Assembly (NCBI RefSeq): GCF_903469665.1 | Contig: NZ_CAGKLC010000017.1 | Location: 1-64,000, forward strand | DNA: 64,000 nt | From: Flavobacterium sp. UGB4466 | GTDB taxonomy: Bacteria > Bacteroidota > Bacteroidia > Flavobacteriales > Flavobacteriaceae | Direction of reading: 5' to 3' | Part shown: positions 34,778 through 44,522 of the stretch, in pieces | Numbering within the stretch: the stretch's first letter is position 1 | Layout: the number at the start of each line of letters is the position of its first letter | Made by a program: the position numbers and the translations under genes | Notes under the pieces: generated by a model | The model's input: the letters and a program-made list of their open reading frames with translations, nothing else | Databases searched by the model: none | Told to the model about the DNA's origin: nothing

Positions 34778-37700
34778 ATGAAAAAACTACTCATTAGGAA
34801 GTTCTATTTTCTTCCTTTATTGTTATGCTTGTGGTTGCCAAACATCAATTTTGCGCAAGCAAATCAAGCACAAAAGACCATTTCCGGAAAAGTTACTGAT
34901 GATAAGAACAATACGCTGCCGGGTGTGAGTATTTCTATTAAAGACTCTAAATACAATGCAGCAACAGATATTGACGGAAATTATACTTTGGTGTATTCAT
35001 CAAGTCTTGTGAATCCGGTTATCGTTTTCTCTTATATGGGATTTATAGAGAAAAGTGAGGCTGTAAACAATCGTGGTGAACTTAATATTACCATGCAGGA
35101 AGAAACCAATAAACTGAATGAAGTAGTCGTTATTGGTTATGGTTCTCAGAAGAAAAGCAACGTTACGGGAGCTATTTCTACTGTTAAAAAAGAAAGTTTA
35201 GAAACCAGAGCGACAACAAGCCCTTCTGAGGCACTTCAGGGCTTAGTTGCGGGAGTAAACGTGCAGAAAAGCGGAGGTGTAGCAGGTGCTTCGGTAAGCG
35301 TAAAAATCCGTGGGGTAAATACCTTTGGAGCTACAGAACCACTTTATATTATTGACGGATTCCAGGGAGATATTAATACGATAAATCCAACCAATATCGA
35401 ATCGATGGAGGTATTGAAAGATGGTGCTGCGGCTGCAATTTACGGATCTGTTGCTGCAAATGGTGTGATTATCGTAACCACTAAAAATGGACAAAAAGAA
35501 GGCGTAAAAATAGATTTCAGCTCTTTTTTAAGTATCACCAATCCGTCGAAAACATTAGATTTATTGGATGCTGACGGGTATCGTACGGTTCATAAAAGAA
35601 TGTACGATGAGTACAATAAGTATGCGACTTCACCAAAAGCACTTCCGGCTTATATCACGGCTCCATCTGATGTTAATACAGACTGGCAGGATGAAGTTTT
35701 CCGTTCCGGATTTACACAAAACTACGGTTTAGGAGTTCAAGGAAGACAAGGTGATTTTAAATTTGCTTTATACGGAAACTTTGTAAAGCAAAAAGGAATT
35801 ATTATCGACAATCAATTTGGTTCTCAAACAGGAAGTGCAAGGGTAAGTTTCAAAAAATCTATTTTTGATATTGATGGAAAAATGGCTTATATCGGAACCC
35901 AAAATGCATTGCCTAACTTTCAGTTGAAAGAAGTTTATACAATGTCTCCGTTAGTTCCGGTTTATGATGATAATGAGCAATACGGTTATGGATTGACTAA
36001 TAAGAATGGTTTGCCGGCCGGAACGAACCCGGTTGCCGAAGAGCATTTTAGAAAAAGTAATAATGTAGGGCAGGATATTACAGCTAATATTGCTGCAACG
36101 GCTAATATTGCACCTTGGTTCAAATATAAATTGGCCTATTCTTATCGTGTGAAAAACAACCAGCAAACCGCTCATTTTCCTCCATTTATTGCTAATCCAA
36201 AAGAGGTACATCTTTATCCCTTGCAATCGGAGTTGAGAACAACCTGGAGTGAGCAGATATTAGATAACATTATTACTATCGATAAAACTTTCGGAAAACA
36301 TGTTTTTGGTTTAATGCTGGGTAATACTTTTAACAGTCAGGCATCCAACTGGAATCAGGTAAGTGTTGAAGGAAAAACAACTGATTATACTGTAGAAAAT
36401 GGACAGTTGGTTTCTATCGACCGTCCGTCAGGATTTCTTGATCCTGGTTTTGAAACTATCGGAGCCGGAAGAGGAGGGACTTACACTGCAGACGGTTCAA
36501 AGTTTCAATACAATCGTGTTTCTTTCTTCGGAAGGTTAAACTATTCGTATAATGATCGTTATTTATTGCAAATGACCGTTAGAAGAGACGGTTCTTCTAA
36601 GTTTGGTGCAGACAGCCGTTGGGGAACTTTCCCGTCTATCGCCTTAGGATGGAAAATCGAGCAGGAAGATTTTTTCCCGAAAGATATTTTTATCTCTACT
36701 TTAAAACTACGTGCGAGCTGGGGACAATTGGGTAACGAAGCTGCTTTAGGATACTATTCTGCTAATACTTTAATTAACACAGGAAATTCTTTAGGTTCAG
36801 GTTATGTACAGGGAGTTGGAAGTAATCCCTGGCCGGGAAGTATTGCGCTAGCATTAGAAAATAGAAATTTACAGTGGGAAACTACAGATTCTAAAAACAT
36901 TGGTATTGATTATACTCTTTTGAAAGGAAAAATCAGCGGTTCGATGAACTACTATCACAATGTGACGGACAATTTATTAATTACAAAAAAACTGGCTCCA
37001 TCCGCCGGAGTTGATGATCCAATCTTGAACGTAGGGAAGATTAGCAACAGCGGTTTTGAATTTGAAGTAAATTACCGTGATCAGGTTGATGAATTTAAAT
37101 ACAATGCAGGTTTAAATTTTACAACTCTTAAAAATAAAGTAGTAGCCTTAGCAAATGAGGGACAAACTATTTATGGAGAAGGATTAAAATTCAATGCCGA
37201 ACATTTTCCAACTCAGGCACGTGTAGGAAGTCCAATCAGTGGATTCTATTTGTACAAAACAGATGGCATTTTTCAATCAGTTGAGGAGGTAAATGCTCAT
37301 AATAAAAACGGTGTTTTATTACAGCCAAATGCAAAGCCGGGTGATATTCGTTTTAAAGATATAAACGGAGACGGAGTTATTGACGACAACGATAAAGCTT
37401 ATTCAGGAACAGGATTGCCAAAAGTAGAAGTGAACCTTACTTTGGGAGCCAGCTACAAAGGATTTGATTTTTCAGCATTGATTGGAAGTGGCTGGGGGAA
37501 TAAATTGTACAACGGAAACCGTTATTTTTACGAGTCTATGAGTTCAGGAACTAACATGTTAGCTTCAACATTAAATTCATGGACACCGGATAACCGTAGT
37601 GATATTCCAAGAGCAGTATTACAGGACCCTAACGGAAACAGTCGTGAGTCAGATCGTTTTCTGGAAAGTGGAAATTTTATAAGAATGCGTCAATTGCAGT

Positions 37701-37909
37701 TTGGATATACGATACCAAGCAAAATGTTAGGCAAAGCAAAAATAGACAAGCTTAGAATTTATATCAGTGCAGAGAATTTATTTACGATCACCAATTATTC
37801 AGGTATTGATCCTGAGTTTTCACGTAGTTCTGTACTTAATACTGGTATTGATCGTTTTGTGTATCCATTTACAAGATCGTTTGTATCGGGTATTCAGTAT
37901 ATATTTTAA
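34778..37909 (+). CDS. SusC/RagA-family TonB-dependent outer-membrane receptor
   Basis: A 1043-residue outer-membrane transporter. A signal peptide (cleavage near NFAQ) is followed by a carboxypeptidase-regulatory-like domain (KTISGKVTDDKNNTLPGVSI, about residues 33-52), then the plug with EVVVIGYGSQKKSNVTGAIS and the SusC signature around MEVLKDGAAAAIYGSVAANG, and a C-terminal beta-barrel ending in SGIQYIF. With the SusD lipoprotein 25 bases downstream it forms a pedal-bin importer powered by TonB. The surrounding enzymes suggest import of glycosylated hydroxylysine or small glycopeptides rather than a long polysaccharide. No HTCS or SusR regulator and no ECF/anti-sigma pair is adjacent. Confidence 0.93.
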   Translation: MKKLLIRKFYFLPLLLCLWLPNINFAQANQAQKTISGKVTDDKNNTLPGVSISIKDSKYNAATDIDGNYTLVYSSSLVNPVIVFSYMGFIEKSEAVNNRGELNITMQEETNKLNEVVVIGYGSQKKSNVTGAISTVKKESLETRATTSPSEALQGLVAGVNVQKSGGVAGASVSVKIRGVNTFGATEPLYIIDGFQGDINTINPTNIESMEVLKDGAAAAIYGSVAANGVIIVTTKNGQKEGVKIDFSSFLSITNPSKTLDLLDADGYRTVHKRMYDEYNKYATSPKALPAYITAPSDVNTDWQDEVFRSGFTQNYGLGVQGRQGDFKFALYGNFVKQKGIIIDNQFGSQTGSARVSFKKSIFDIDGKMAYIGTQNALPNFQLKEVYTMSPLVPVYDDNEQYGYGLTNKNGLPAGTNPVAEEHFRKSNNVGQDITANIAATANIAPWFKYKLAYSYRVKNNQQTAHFPPFIANPKEVHLYPLQSELRTTWSEQILDNIITIDKTFGKHVFGLMLGNTFNSQASNWNQVSVEGKTTDYTVENGQLVSIDRPSGFLDPGFETIGAGRGGTYTADGSKFQYNRVSFFGRLNYSYNDRYLLQMTVRRDGSSKFGADSRWGTFPSIALGWKIEQEDFFPKDIFISTLKLRASWGQLGNEAALGYYSANTLINTGNSLGSGYVQGVGSNPWPGSIALALENRNLQWETTDSKNIGIDYTLLKGKISGSMNYYHNVTDNLLITKKLAPSAGVDDPILNVGKISNSGFEFEVNYRDQVDEFKYNAGLNFTTLKNKVVALANEGQTIYGEGLKFNAEHFPTQARVGSPISGFYLYKTDGIFQSVEEVNAHNKNGVLLQPNAKPGDIRFKDINGDGVIDDNDKAYSGTGLPKVEVNLTLGASYKGFDFSALIGSGWGNKLYNGNRYFYESMSSGTNMLASTLNSWTPDNRSDIPRAVLQDPNGNSRESDRFLESGNFIRMRQLQFGYTIPSKMLGKAKIDKLRIYISAENLFTITNYSGIDPEFSRSSVLNTGIDRFVYPFTRSFVSGIQYIF

Positions 37910-37933
37910 TTCTATTTTATAAAAGACATCATC

Positions 37934-39433
37934 ATGAAAAAGATATTTTTATTATTTTCCACTATAGGTTTGCTGACTATAACAAGCTGTAGTGATTATC
38001 TGGAGCAGCAATCTCCGGACCAATTGACCTCAGAGAATTTCTGGAGAAATAAAGCCGATGCCGAATCTGCTTTGGCGGCAACTTACGGACAGCTTGAATG
38101 TGCTACTAACGAATGGTCTTTTGCCGAAGTAAAATGGCCGGTAGAAGCCTATCGTGAAGACATCAACGAATTGGGAAGCGATGCTTTGAACTACCAAAAC
38201 TGGGTGGAACTTTCAACTTTTACTTATACGAACGGGAATAGTCAGTTCACCAGTTATTGGAAAATTAATTACAGAGGAATCAGTAATGCCAATCAGGTGA
38301 TTGATAAATTACCAAAGGTTCCGGCTTCTGCCATAACAGATGCTGACCGTAAACAAATTGAGGCAGAAGCTCGTTTCTTACGTGCTTATTACCACATGAA
38401 ATTGCTTTTGAACTGGGATAAAATTTATGTTAGAGATAAATACGTAACCAAAGAAAGCGATTTAAATGTTCCGTTATCGACAAGATCGGAGGCCTGGGAT
38501 TTTGTTACAAAAGAATTTAAAGCAGTAGCAGACATACTCCCCGCAAAACAAACTTTGGATAAAACAGGACGCGCAACAAGCGGAGCAGCCAACAGCTACC
38601 TTGGATTTGCATATTTAACCAGAGCTTATGAGGAAACAGCTCAAAAGCAAGCTTTTTTAAACGAAGCGCTTACTGCATTGAATAAAGTTCAGGGGTATGA
38701 GCTGGTTAAAGATTATGTTTCTATGTTTGACGGTACCGTAAAAAACAGTAAAGAGTCTATTTTTGAATTGCAATTTTCTGAAACTACCGCAAATGGTGCT
38801 TTCTACCGTAATGCTCTTCACTATTGGATGGCAGCAGGAGAATTGGGCGGATGGGACGAAATTTTGCCAAGCCCTATGTTGGTAAACGAATTCAAAAAAG
38901 AAGGAAAAATTGCGACGACAGGAAATTATGATACGCGTTTGTACAGTACTATTTTCTTTAAAGATCCTTATTTTAATGATGTCAATAATCCTTTGGTATT
39001 AGGCACTACTTATGATGAAAAGTTTGAAGGGAAAGACAAACCGGTATATCGCAGATACATTCCAAATACTCAGGACAAAATGAATCAGGAGTTTACGGCA
39101 ATCAACATTCCTTTGATGCGATATGCGAATGTACTGTTGATGCAGGCTGAGGCACTGAATGAGTTAGGACGTACCGGAGAAGCTATTCCGTATATCAATA
39201 AAGTTCGTGAAAGAGCTGATATGCCAGCGATGACCGGAACAACTGCAACCGCTGTTAAAGCTCAGATTGAACACGAAAGAATCATAGAGTTCCCGTTAGA
39301 AAACTACCGTTTTTATGATTTACGTCGTTGGGGAAAAACGAAAGCAGCACTTGATGCAGTAGGACGCAGCGGTTTTGATGCAGCAAAAAACAATTTTTAC
39401 CCAATTCCATTAACGGAATTACAGACAAATTAA
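37934..39433 (+). CDS. SusD/RagB-family surface lipoprotein
   Basis: A 499-residue lipoprotein with lipid cysteine C19 (LLTITSCSDYLEQ). The TPR-containing SusD fold shows in FLRAYYHMKLLLNWDKI near 145-160, ANVLLMQAEALNELGRTGEA near 395-414 and the final YRFYDLRRWGKTK. It is the lid of the SusC partner and binds the ligand at the cell surface. The C-terminus stops at FYPIPLTELQTN, without the tail N-P-x-L-x-Q-N-P-G-Y that most SusD proteins have, so the last ten or so residues may have been lost to an early TAA. A hairpin follows the gene. Confidence 0.9.
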   Translation: MKKIFLLFSTIGLLTITSCSDYLEQQSPDQLTSENFWRNKADAESALAATYGQLECATNEWSFAEVKWPVEAYREDINELGSDALNYQNWVELSTFTYTNGNSQFTSYWKINYRGISNANQVIDKLPKVPASAITDADRKQIEAEARFLRAYYHMKLLLNWDKIYVRDKYVTKESDLNVPLSTRSEAWDFVTKEFKAVADILPAKQTLDKTGRATSGAANSYLGFAYLTRAYEETAQKQAFLNEALTALNKVQGYELVKDYVSMFDGTVKNSKESIFELQFSETTANGAFYRNALHYWMAAGELGGWDEILPSPMLVNEFKKEGKIATTGNYDTRLYSTIFFKDPYFNDVNNPLVLGTTYDEKFEGKDKPVYRRYIPNTQDKMNQEFTAINIPLMRYANVLLMQAEALNELGRTGEAIPYINKVRERADMPAMTGTTATAVKAQIEHERIIEFPLENYRFYDLRRWGKTKAALDAVGRSGFDAAKNNFYPIPLTELQTN

Positions 39434-39488
39434 TTCTTTAGCAGAAAGAGTTGAATTCCTAAAAAATGTTTTCAATAAAGATTTTAAT

Positions 39489-39526
39489 CCTGCAAGATCT
39501 TTTTCAGATCTTGTAGGTTTAATTTT
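39489..39526 (+). terminator. Probable terminator after susD
   Basis: CCTGCAAGATCT-TTTTC-AGATCTTGTAGG with one G-T pair in the stem, followed by TTTAATTTTT. It separates the susCD unit from the GH63 gene. Confidence 0.6.
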
Positions 39527-39547
39527 TATAGCTACAAGCCTCACATA

Positions 39548-39885
39548 TTAAAAGGATTAGATTAAAAGATTAAAGAAAATCTGCAAAATCTGCGAGAAAA
39601 CATTCAGCACAAAGCAACTAAGCAAGTGTTGAAATAAAGCCACAGATTAAAGGATTAAAAGATTAAAGAAAATCTGCAAAATCTGCGAGAAAACATTCAG
39701 CACAAAGCAACTAAGCATTTGCCGAAATAAAGCCACAGATTAAAGGATTAGAGAGATTAAAGAAAATCTGCTTAATCTCCAAAATCTGCGAGAGTATATT
39801 AAACATAAAGATTAAAAAGGTACTGAAATAAAGCCACAGATTAAAGGATTAAAAAAATCCACAAAATCTACCGCAAAGTACTTAA
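39548..39885. repeat. Tandem repeat, about four copies of a 93-101 base unit
   Basis: Units begin near 39548, 39646, 39739 and 39840. The core is ATTAAAGGATTA, then GATTAAAGAAAATCTGC, AAAATCTGCGAGA and CAGCACAAAGCAACTAAGCA. The first two copies are almost identical, the third has an insertion of ATCTCC words, and the fourth is degenerate. No ORF crosses it. Units of this kind (CACAGATTAAAGGATTAAA) are common between genes in flavobacteria; the tandem arrangement is local. Confidence 0.85.
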
Positions 39886-39944
39886 GTTAATGAAAGATTT
39901 ACTACATTATCTAACTAAAAAACACACCACAAAAACAAAATAAC

Positions 39945-41951
39945 ATGAACAAAAAGGAAATACTTTTTATTCTTGCATCCTTTTTTATAGTACAATCCGG
40001 TTGGACACAAAAAAGCTATCCAAACTTAGAATCGGCTAAAAACAGTCTGAACTATAAAGGAAACCCAACAAATGCAACAGATCGAAAATCACTGGCGTTT
40101 TCAGATAAAGGGGCCTGGTTTGGGTTTGGATTTTTAGAACCATCCGTAGTGCAGGCCGGATTTTCAGGACCTTTTTTAATGACAGAACAAAATGGTGTCT
40201 GGTTAAGTCCTTCGTTTGTTTCTTTAGAGCTTACGGATGAAAACAAAAAAGATGCCATTCAATGGAAAAATACGCTGGTGAACCAATGCAGCTATAACAG
40301 CCATTTGGAACAGGAGTTTAAAAACGAAAAGTTAACGGTAAAACAGCAGTTGGTTTATTTATCCGGTCATTCGGCTTTACAAAAAACAAGCATTACGAAC
40401 ACATCAGGAAAAACAATAACCCTTTTTCCGTCCTATCATTCAACACTTTTTTTAAATGATTTGAAGCTTTCAAAAGAAGATAAAACTTTAAAAATTGTTT
40501 CTTCTAAAAGCACAGCAACGGGGTACATTCAGTTTTTGAATAGCACTCCTGAAATTGAAATTACGAATCAGGGCTATAAAACTCAGACAGAGAAACTGGT
40601 TCTAAAACCAAATGAAACTAAAGAAATAGTGGTTTCTCAAACCTTCATTTTTTCTCAGTATTCCTGGAAAACGGAAAATGAAAGCATTGCTAAAACGGCA
40701 TTCAATACCCTGCTAAACAACACACAAAAAGAAAAAGAAAAGCAACTGGTGCAATTAATTGCCAGAAAGAAAAATATTTACAAAGAGGCCGTTTACTCTA
40801 ATTTGATTGCTAAACTGCTATTGACTTTACAAAACAATACCCGAATTGCTGCCGAGGGTTTGAAACATGGCGGACTTTTCCCAAGCTATAATTACGAATG
40901 GTTTCATGGTTTCTGGGCGTGGGACAGTTGGAAACAAGCTGTTGCAGTTGCCAATTATAATTCAGAACTGGCAAAAGATCAGATGCGTGCTTTGTTTGAT
41001 TATCAGGAGCCAAACGGGTTTATTCCGGATTGTATTTACAGAAATAATCTTCTCGAAGAAAACAATTACCGAAACACTAAAGCGCCGCTTGCAGCCTGGG
41101 CCATCTGGAAGATTTATGAAAAATCAAAAGACGTTACTTTCATAAAAGAGTTTTATCCAAAGTTGAAATTATATCACAATTGGTGGTACAAAGACCGCGA
41201 TCACGATCAGGATGGTTTGTGTGAATTTGGTTCTACAGATGGAACTGTGATTGCTGCCAAATGGGAAAGCGGAATGGACAATGCGGTTCGTTTTGACGAC
41301 AGTAAGATTTTGAAAAACGGTGAGAAAGCCTTTTCGTTAGATCAGGAAAGTGTAGATTTAAATTCCTTTTTATATGCCGAGAAAAATTATTTGCAGAAGA
41401 TGGCAGAAGTTTTAAAACTAACTGAAGAATCGAAAAAATGGAAGGAAGAAAGTACTGCTTTGAAAGTTAAAATTCAAAATCAGTTTTGGGACGCTGCTAC
41501 AGGTTGGTTTTACGACACGACTATCGATGGTAAAACCTTGATAAAAGCAATGGGCTGTGAAGGATATTTGCCTGTTTGGGCAGAGGTCGCTACCGCTGAG
41601 CAAGCTCAGTTAGCCAAACAAAACATGTTTGATACGGCCAGTCTGAACACATTTGTTCCTTTACCGACACTGGCAGCCAATCATCCAAAGTTCAAACCGG
41701 ACAATGGGTATTGGAGAGGACCGGTCTGGCTTGATCAAAGTTATTTTGGTATAAACGGACTGGAAAAGTATGGCTATGTGAAAGAAGCAAACGAACTGGC
41801 TCATAAATTAATTTACAATGCCGAAGGAGTTTTGGACAAAGGAACTTCTATCAGAGAAAATTATCAACCTATTACAGGAAAAGGATTGGAAGCGTACAAC
41901 TTTAGCTGGTCGGCTTCTCATTATTTAATGCTGCTTTTAGAAGATAAGTAG
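39945..41951 (+). CDS. Exported GH63 alpha-glucosidase (YgjK-like)
   Basis: A 668-residue glycosidase with signal peptide ending in GWTQ. The (alpha/alpha)6 barrel of family GH63 shows the general acid D327 in FWAWDSWKQA, the base E638 in IRENYQPITGKG, and WRGPVWLDQSYFG near 587. E. coli YgjK is the best-studied bacterial relative; crystallographic glycosynthase work on it, as I recall, yielded 2-O-alpha-glucosyl-galactose, the disaccharide of collagen hydroxylysine. I therefore propose that this enzyme removes the outer glucose from Glc-alpha-1,2-Gal-hydroxylysine in the periplasm. Family GH63 also contains kojibiose, nigerose and mannosylglycerate hydrolases, so specificity needs testing. 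It lies directly before a GH42 enzyme. Confidence 0.85.
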   Translation: MNKKEILFILASFFIVQSGWTQKSYPNLESAKNSLNYKGNPTNATDRKSLAFSDKGAWFGFGFLEPSVVQAGFSGPFLMTEQNGVWLSPSFVSLELTDENKKDAIQWKNTLVNQCSYNSHLEQEFKNEKLTVKQQLVYLSGHSALQKTSITNTSGKTITLFPSYHSTLFLNDLKLSKEDKTLKIVSSKSTATGYIQFLNSTPEIEITNQGYKTQTEKLVLKPNETKEIVVSQTFIFSQYSWKTENESIAKTAFNTLLNNTQKEKEKQLVQLIARKKNIYKEAVYSNLIAKLLLTLQNNTRIAAEGLKHGGLFPSYNYEWFHGFWAWDSWKQAVAVANYNSELAKDQMRALFDYQEPNGFIPDCIYRNNLLEENNYRNTKAPLAAWAIWKIYEKSKDVTFIKEFYPKLKLYHNWWYKDRDHDQDGLCEFGSTDGTVIAAKWESGMDNAVRFDDSKILKNGEKAFSLDQESVDLNSFLYAEKNYLQKMAEVLKLTEESKKWKEESTALKVKIQNQFWDAATGWFYDTTIDGKTLIKAMGCEGYLPVWAEVATAEQAQLAKQNMFDTASLNTFVPLPTLAANHPKFKPDNGYWRGPVWLDQSYFGINGLEKYGYVKEANELAHKLIYNAEGVLDKGTSIRENYQPITGKGLEAYNFSWSASHYLMLLLEDK

Positions 41952-41974
41952 TAAAAATAATTTGTAGTAAACAC

Positions 41975-42100
41975 ATAGGGACATAGATTATATACGCTCA
42001 AGAAAGACGTTTCACTTCGCATTAATACTCAAAGCTATGTGTGAAGAAATGTGTTTCTTATTGTATTCTCTTTTTTTAAGAATAAAATCTATGTCCCTAT
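41975..42100. repeat. 15-bp inverted repeat with a 96-base spacer
   Basis: ATAGGGACATAGATT at 41975-41989 is the exact reverse complement of 42086-42100. It frames the intergenic region between the GH63 and GH42 genes. It could fold into a long mRNA stem or be a flavobacterial repeat pair. No terminator T run follows the right arm. Confidence 0.7.
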
Positions 42101-42184
42101 CTGTTTAATTAAACTTTTATAAAATTGCGACAGCGAGTTGAGAATAACTATCTAAATTTGACTAAAACAACAACAGTACAAAGT

Positions 42185-44320
42185 ATGTTCAACCAGAAAA
42201 TAGCATTCACAAAAATAGTAGCAACAGGCCTGCTAATTGCAAATTGCCATTCGGCACCTGTTTTTGCTCAAACAAAAAAAACTACAGCGACAGAAAAGAA
42301 AGATCCACAGCGTTTTTTCTCAAAGCCTGATTTAATGCAGATCGGTGTTTATTATTATCCGGAGCAATGGCCAAGGGAGCAATGGGAACGCGATTTAAAA
42401 AACATCAAAAAACTGGGATTTGAGTTTACACATTTTGCCGAATTTGCCTGGACGTATATGGAACCGGAAGAAGGCAAGTATGACTTTAAATGGCTCGATG
42501 ACGCTTTGGCAATCGCCGAAAAAGAAGGTTTAAAAGTGATTTTTTGCACGCCAACACCAACTCCGCCGGCATGGATGGGGGAAAAGTACCCTGAAATTTA
42601 TCTCGTAGATGCGAGCGGACGTCGCAGAGAGCATGGAAACAGAGCCAATCAATCAGTTTCAAATGAAAAGTACAGAGCATTTGTCGAAAAGATAGTGACT
42701 GAACTTGGAAAAAGATACGGAAAGAATAAAAATATTATGGGCTGGCAAGTGGATAACGAGCCGGGAGCTCCGGATGATTTTAGCCCATCTGCGCAAAAAG
42801 GATTTCAAAAATGGTTAAAGGCAAAATACGGTACAATCGAAAAATTGAATGCCGAGTGGCTGGGCAGTTTTTGGAGTATTCGCTATAACAACTTCGAACA
42901 GATTGCCATTCCAAATGCTGAGATTTATTTTGAAGACAAATTGAGTCCGCATGCTATATTAGATTTCAAAAGATTCACGGCAGATTCACAAGCCGAATAT
43001 TTGAATTTACAAGCAGAAACACTTCGAAAATATGTTGATCCAAAACAATGGATTACGACCAATTATACGAATGTAGTTTATGGTGCAGACCCAAGAAGAA
43101 CCGATAAGATGGATTTTGCCACTTACACTATGTATCCGGTGAGCGGGAGAAATCAATTAGGTGGTCAGAATTTTAGAATGGGACATCCGAATAAAATATC
43201 GGAAGCCAATGATTATTACAGATCGATCAATGGGGTGACTGGGGTTATGGAAATGCAGCCGGGACAAGTGAACTGGGCGAGTATTAATCCACAATTACTT
43301 CCGGGAACTGTTCATATGTGGATCTCACAAGCTTTTGGAGGAGGCTGTTCTTTCACCTGCACCTATCGATACAGACACCCACTAGGGAGCAGTGAAATGT
43401 ACCATGACGGAATTGTAGGTACCGATGGTGTAACCTTGACTACAGGAGGAAAAGAGTTTGTACAGTCGATCGAAGATATGAAACTGCTTCGAAAAGAGTA
43501 CAATCCGAAAGCGGTACTTCCGGCTGATCTTGCCAAAAGAAAAACAGGATTTTTATGGAGTCATGAGAATCTGTGGGATTTGGAGAACCAAAAACAAACA
43601 GAGTTCTGGAGTACGTGGAGACATCGAAATACTTATACTTCAGCAGTAAAATCGACTGGTGCACCAATGGATTTTATTACAGAAGAAGATGATTTTTCGG
43701 CCTATCCGTTTATTGTAGCACCGGCTTATCAGCTGATCGATCAGAAATTGGTTGACAAATGGACGAAATATGTAGAAAATGGTGGTAACCTGATTTTGTC
43801 ATGCCGTACCGGTCAGAAAGATAAAAACGGGCATTTCTTTGAGGCCAAATGGAGTGCGCCAATCGTTCCGTTAATTGGTGCTGATGTTGACTTTTTTGAC
43901 ATGCTTGTGGCGGATGTAAATGGAACGATAAGTTCCGGAAACAATACTTATAAATGGAATACCTGGGCAGATGTTTTAAGTCCGAAACCGGGAACAGAAG
44001 TTTTAGCAACGTATGCCGATCAGTTTTATAAGGGAAAAGCGGCAGCAATTACCAGAAAACTAGGAAAAGGAACGGTTACTTTTATAGGAGCAGAAAGTAA
44101 AGACGGCGACTTGGAAAGACAAGTAGTGAGATCGGTTTACGAACGTTCTAAAGTTACTATCGAAGATTTGCCAAAAGGTGTATATTTAGAATGGAGAGAC
44201 GGGTTTTATACAGGAGTAAATTATACCAATGAGCCTATACAGTTAGCAATTCCTGAGGGAAGCAAAATTTTGGTAGGACAAAATCCTTTACAACCGGCTC
44301 AGGCGATTATTTGGAAATAA
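42185..44320 (+). CDS. Exported GH42 beta-galactosidase
   Basis: A 711-residue family 42 glycosidase. The ATG at 42185 gives the signal peptide with cleavage at PVFA-Q; the TTG at 42125 merely extends the frame. The A domain barrel opens with IGVYYYPEQWP, the acid/base glutamate is E192 in WQVDNEPGAP and the nucleophile is E356 in GVMEMQPGQVNW; both are typical GH42. The trimerisation domain (from about 430) and short C-terminal beta domain follow. It would remove beta-linked galactose in the periplasm, here proposed to be that attached to hydroxylysine after the GH63 step. Alpha-L-arabinopyranosidase activity is another GH42 possibility. Confidence 0.9.
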   Translation: MFNQKIAFTKIVATGLLIANCHSAPVFAQTKKTTATEKKDPQRFFSKPDLMQIGVYYYPEQWPREQWERDLKNIKKLGFEFTHFAEFAWTYMEPEEGKYDFKWLDDALAIAEKEGLKVIFCTPTPTPPAWMGEKYPEIYLVDASGRRREHGNRANQSVSNEKYRAFVEKIVTELGKRYGKNKNIMGWQVDNEPGAPDDFSPSAQKGFQKWLKAKYGTIEKLNAEWLGSFWSIRYNNFEQIAIPNAEIYFEDKLSPHAILDFKRFTADSQAEYLNLQAETLRKYVDPKQWITTNYTNVVYGADPRRTDKMDFATYTMYPVSGRNQLGGQNFRMGHPNKISEANDYYRSINGVTGVMEMQPGQVNWASINPQLLPGTVHMWISQAFGGGCSFTCTYRYRHPLGSSEMYHDGIVGTDGVTLTTGGKEFVQSIEDMKLLRKEYNPKAVLPADLAKRKTGFLWSHENLWDLENQKQTEFWSTWRHRNTYTSAVKSTGAPMDFITEEDDFSAYPFIVAPAYQLIDQKLVDKWTKYVENGGNLILSCRTGQKDKNGHFFEAKWSAPIVPLIGADVDFFDMLVADVNGTISSGNNTYKWNTWADVLSPKPGTEVLATYADQFYKGKAAAITRKLGKGTVTFIGAESKDGDLERQVVRSVYERSKVTIEDLPKGVYLEWRDGFYTGVNYTNEPIQLAIPEGSKILVGQNPLQPAQAIIWK

Positions 44321-44522
44321 AATTTAGACACGAATTTCACGAATGAGCACGAATTTTTTAAGTGGCATGCGTACAATAGTTCGTGAATTACTTCGTCCGT
44401 TCGCTATCGCTCGGGTCGTGGCGAAAAAGGTTTGTCAGATTGGGTAAACAAACAAAAAATAATTCGCGTTAATTTGTGAATTTCGCGGCAAAAAAATAAG
44501 AAACAATTTTAATATAGTATCA
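44321..44522. other. Intergenic region with degenerate repeats
   Basis: 202 bases without an ORF. CACGAATTTCACGAATGAGCAC and AATTCGCGTTAATTTGTG are flavobacterial intergenic words also seen near 12950. TCGTGAATTACTTCG suggests hairpin-forming sequence. No TAnnTTTG box was recognised before the next gene. Confidence 0.4.

Noticed and set aside
39548..39885. Regular repeats that could suggest a CRISPR array
   Set aside because: The units of 93-101 bases are repeated over nearly their whole length and diverge gradually; there are no unique spacers between identical short repeats and no cas genes.
42125..42184. Longer GH42 protein from a TTG start at 42125
   Set aside because: The extra 20 residues precede a good signal peptide starting at the ATG at 42185.
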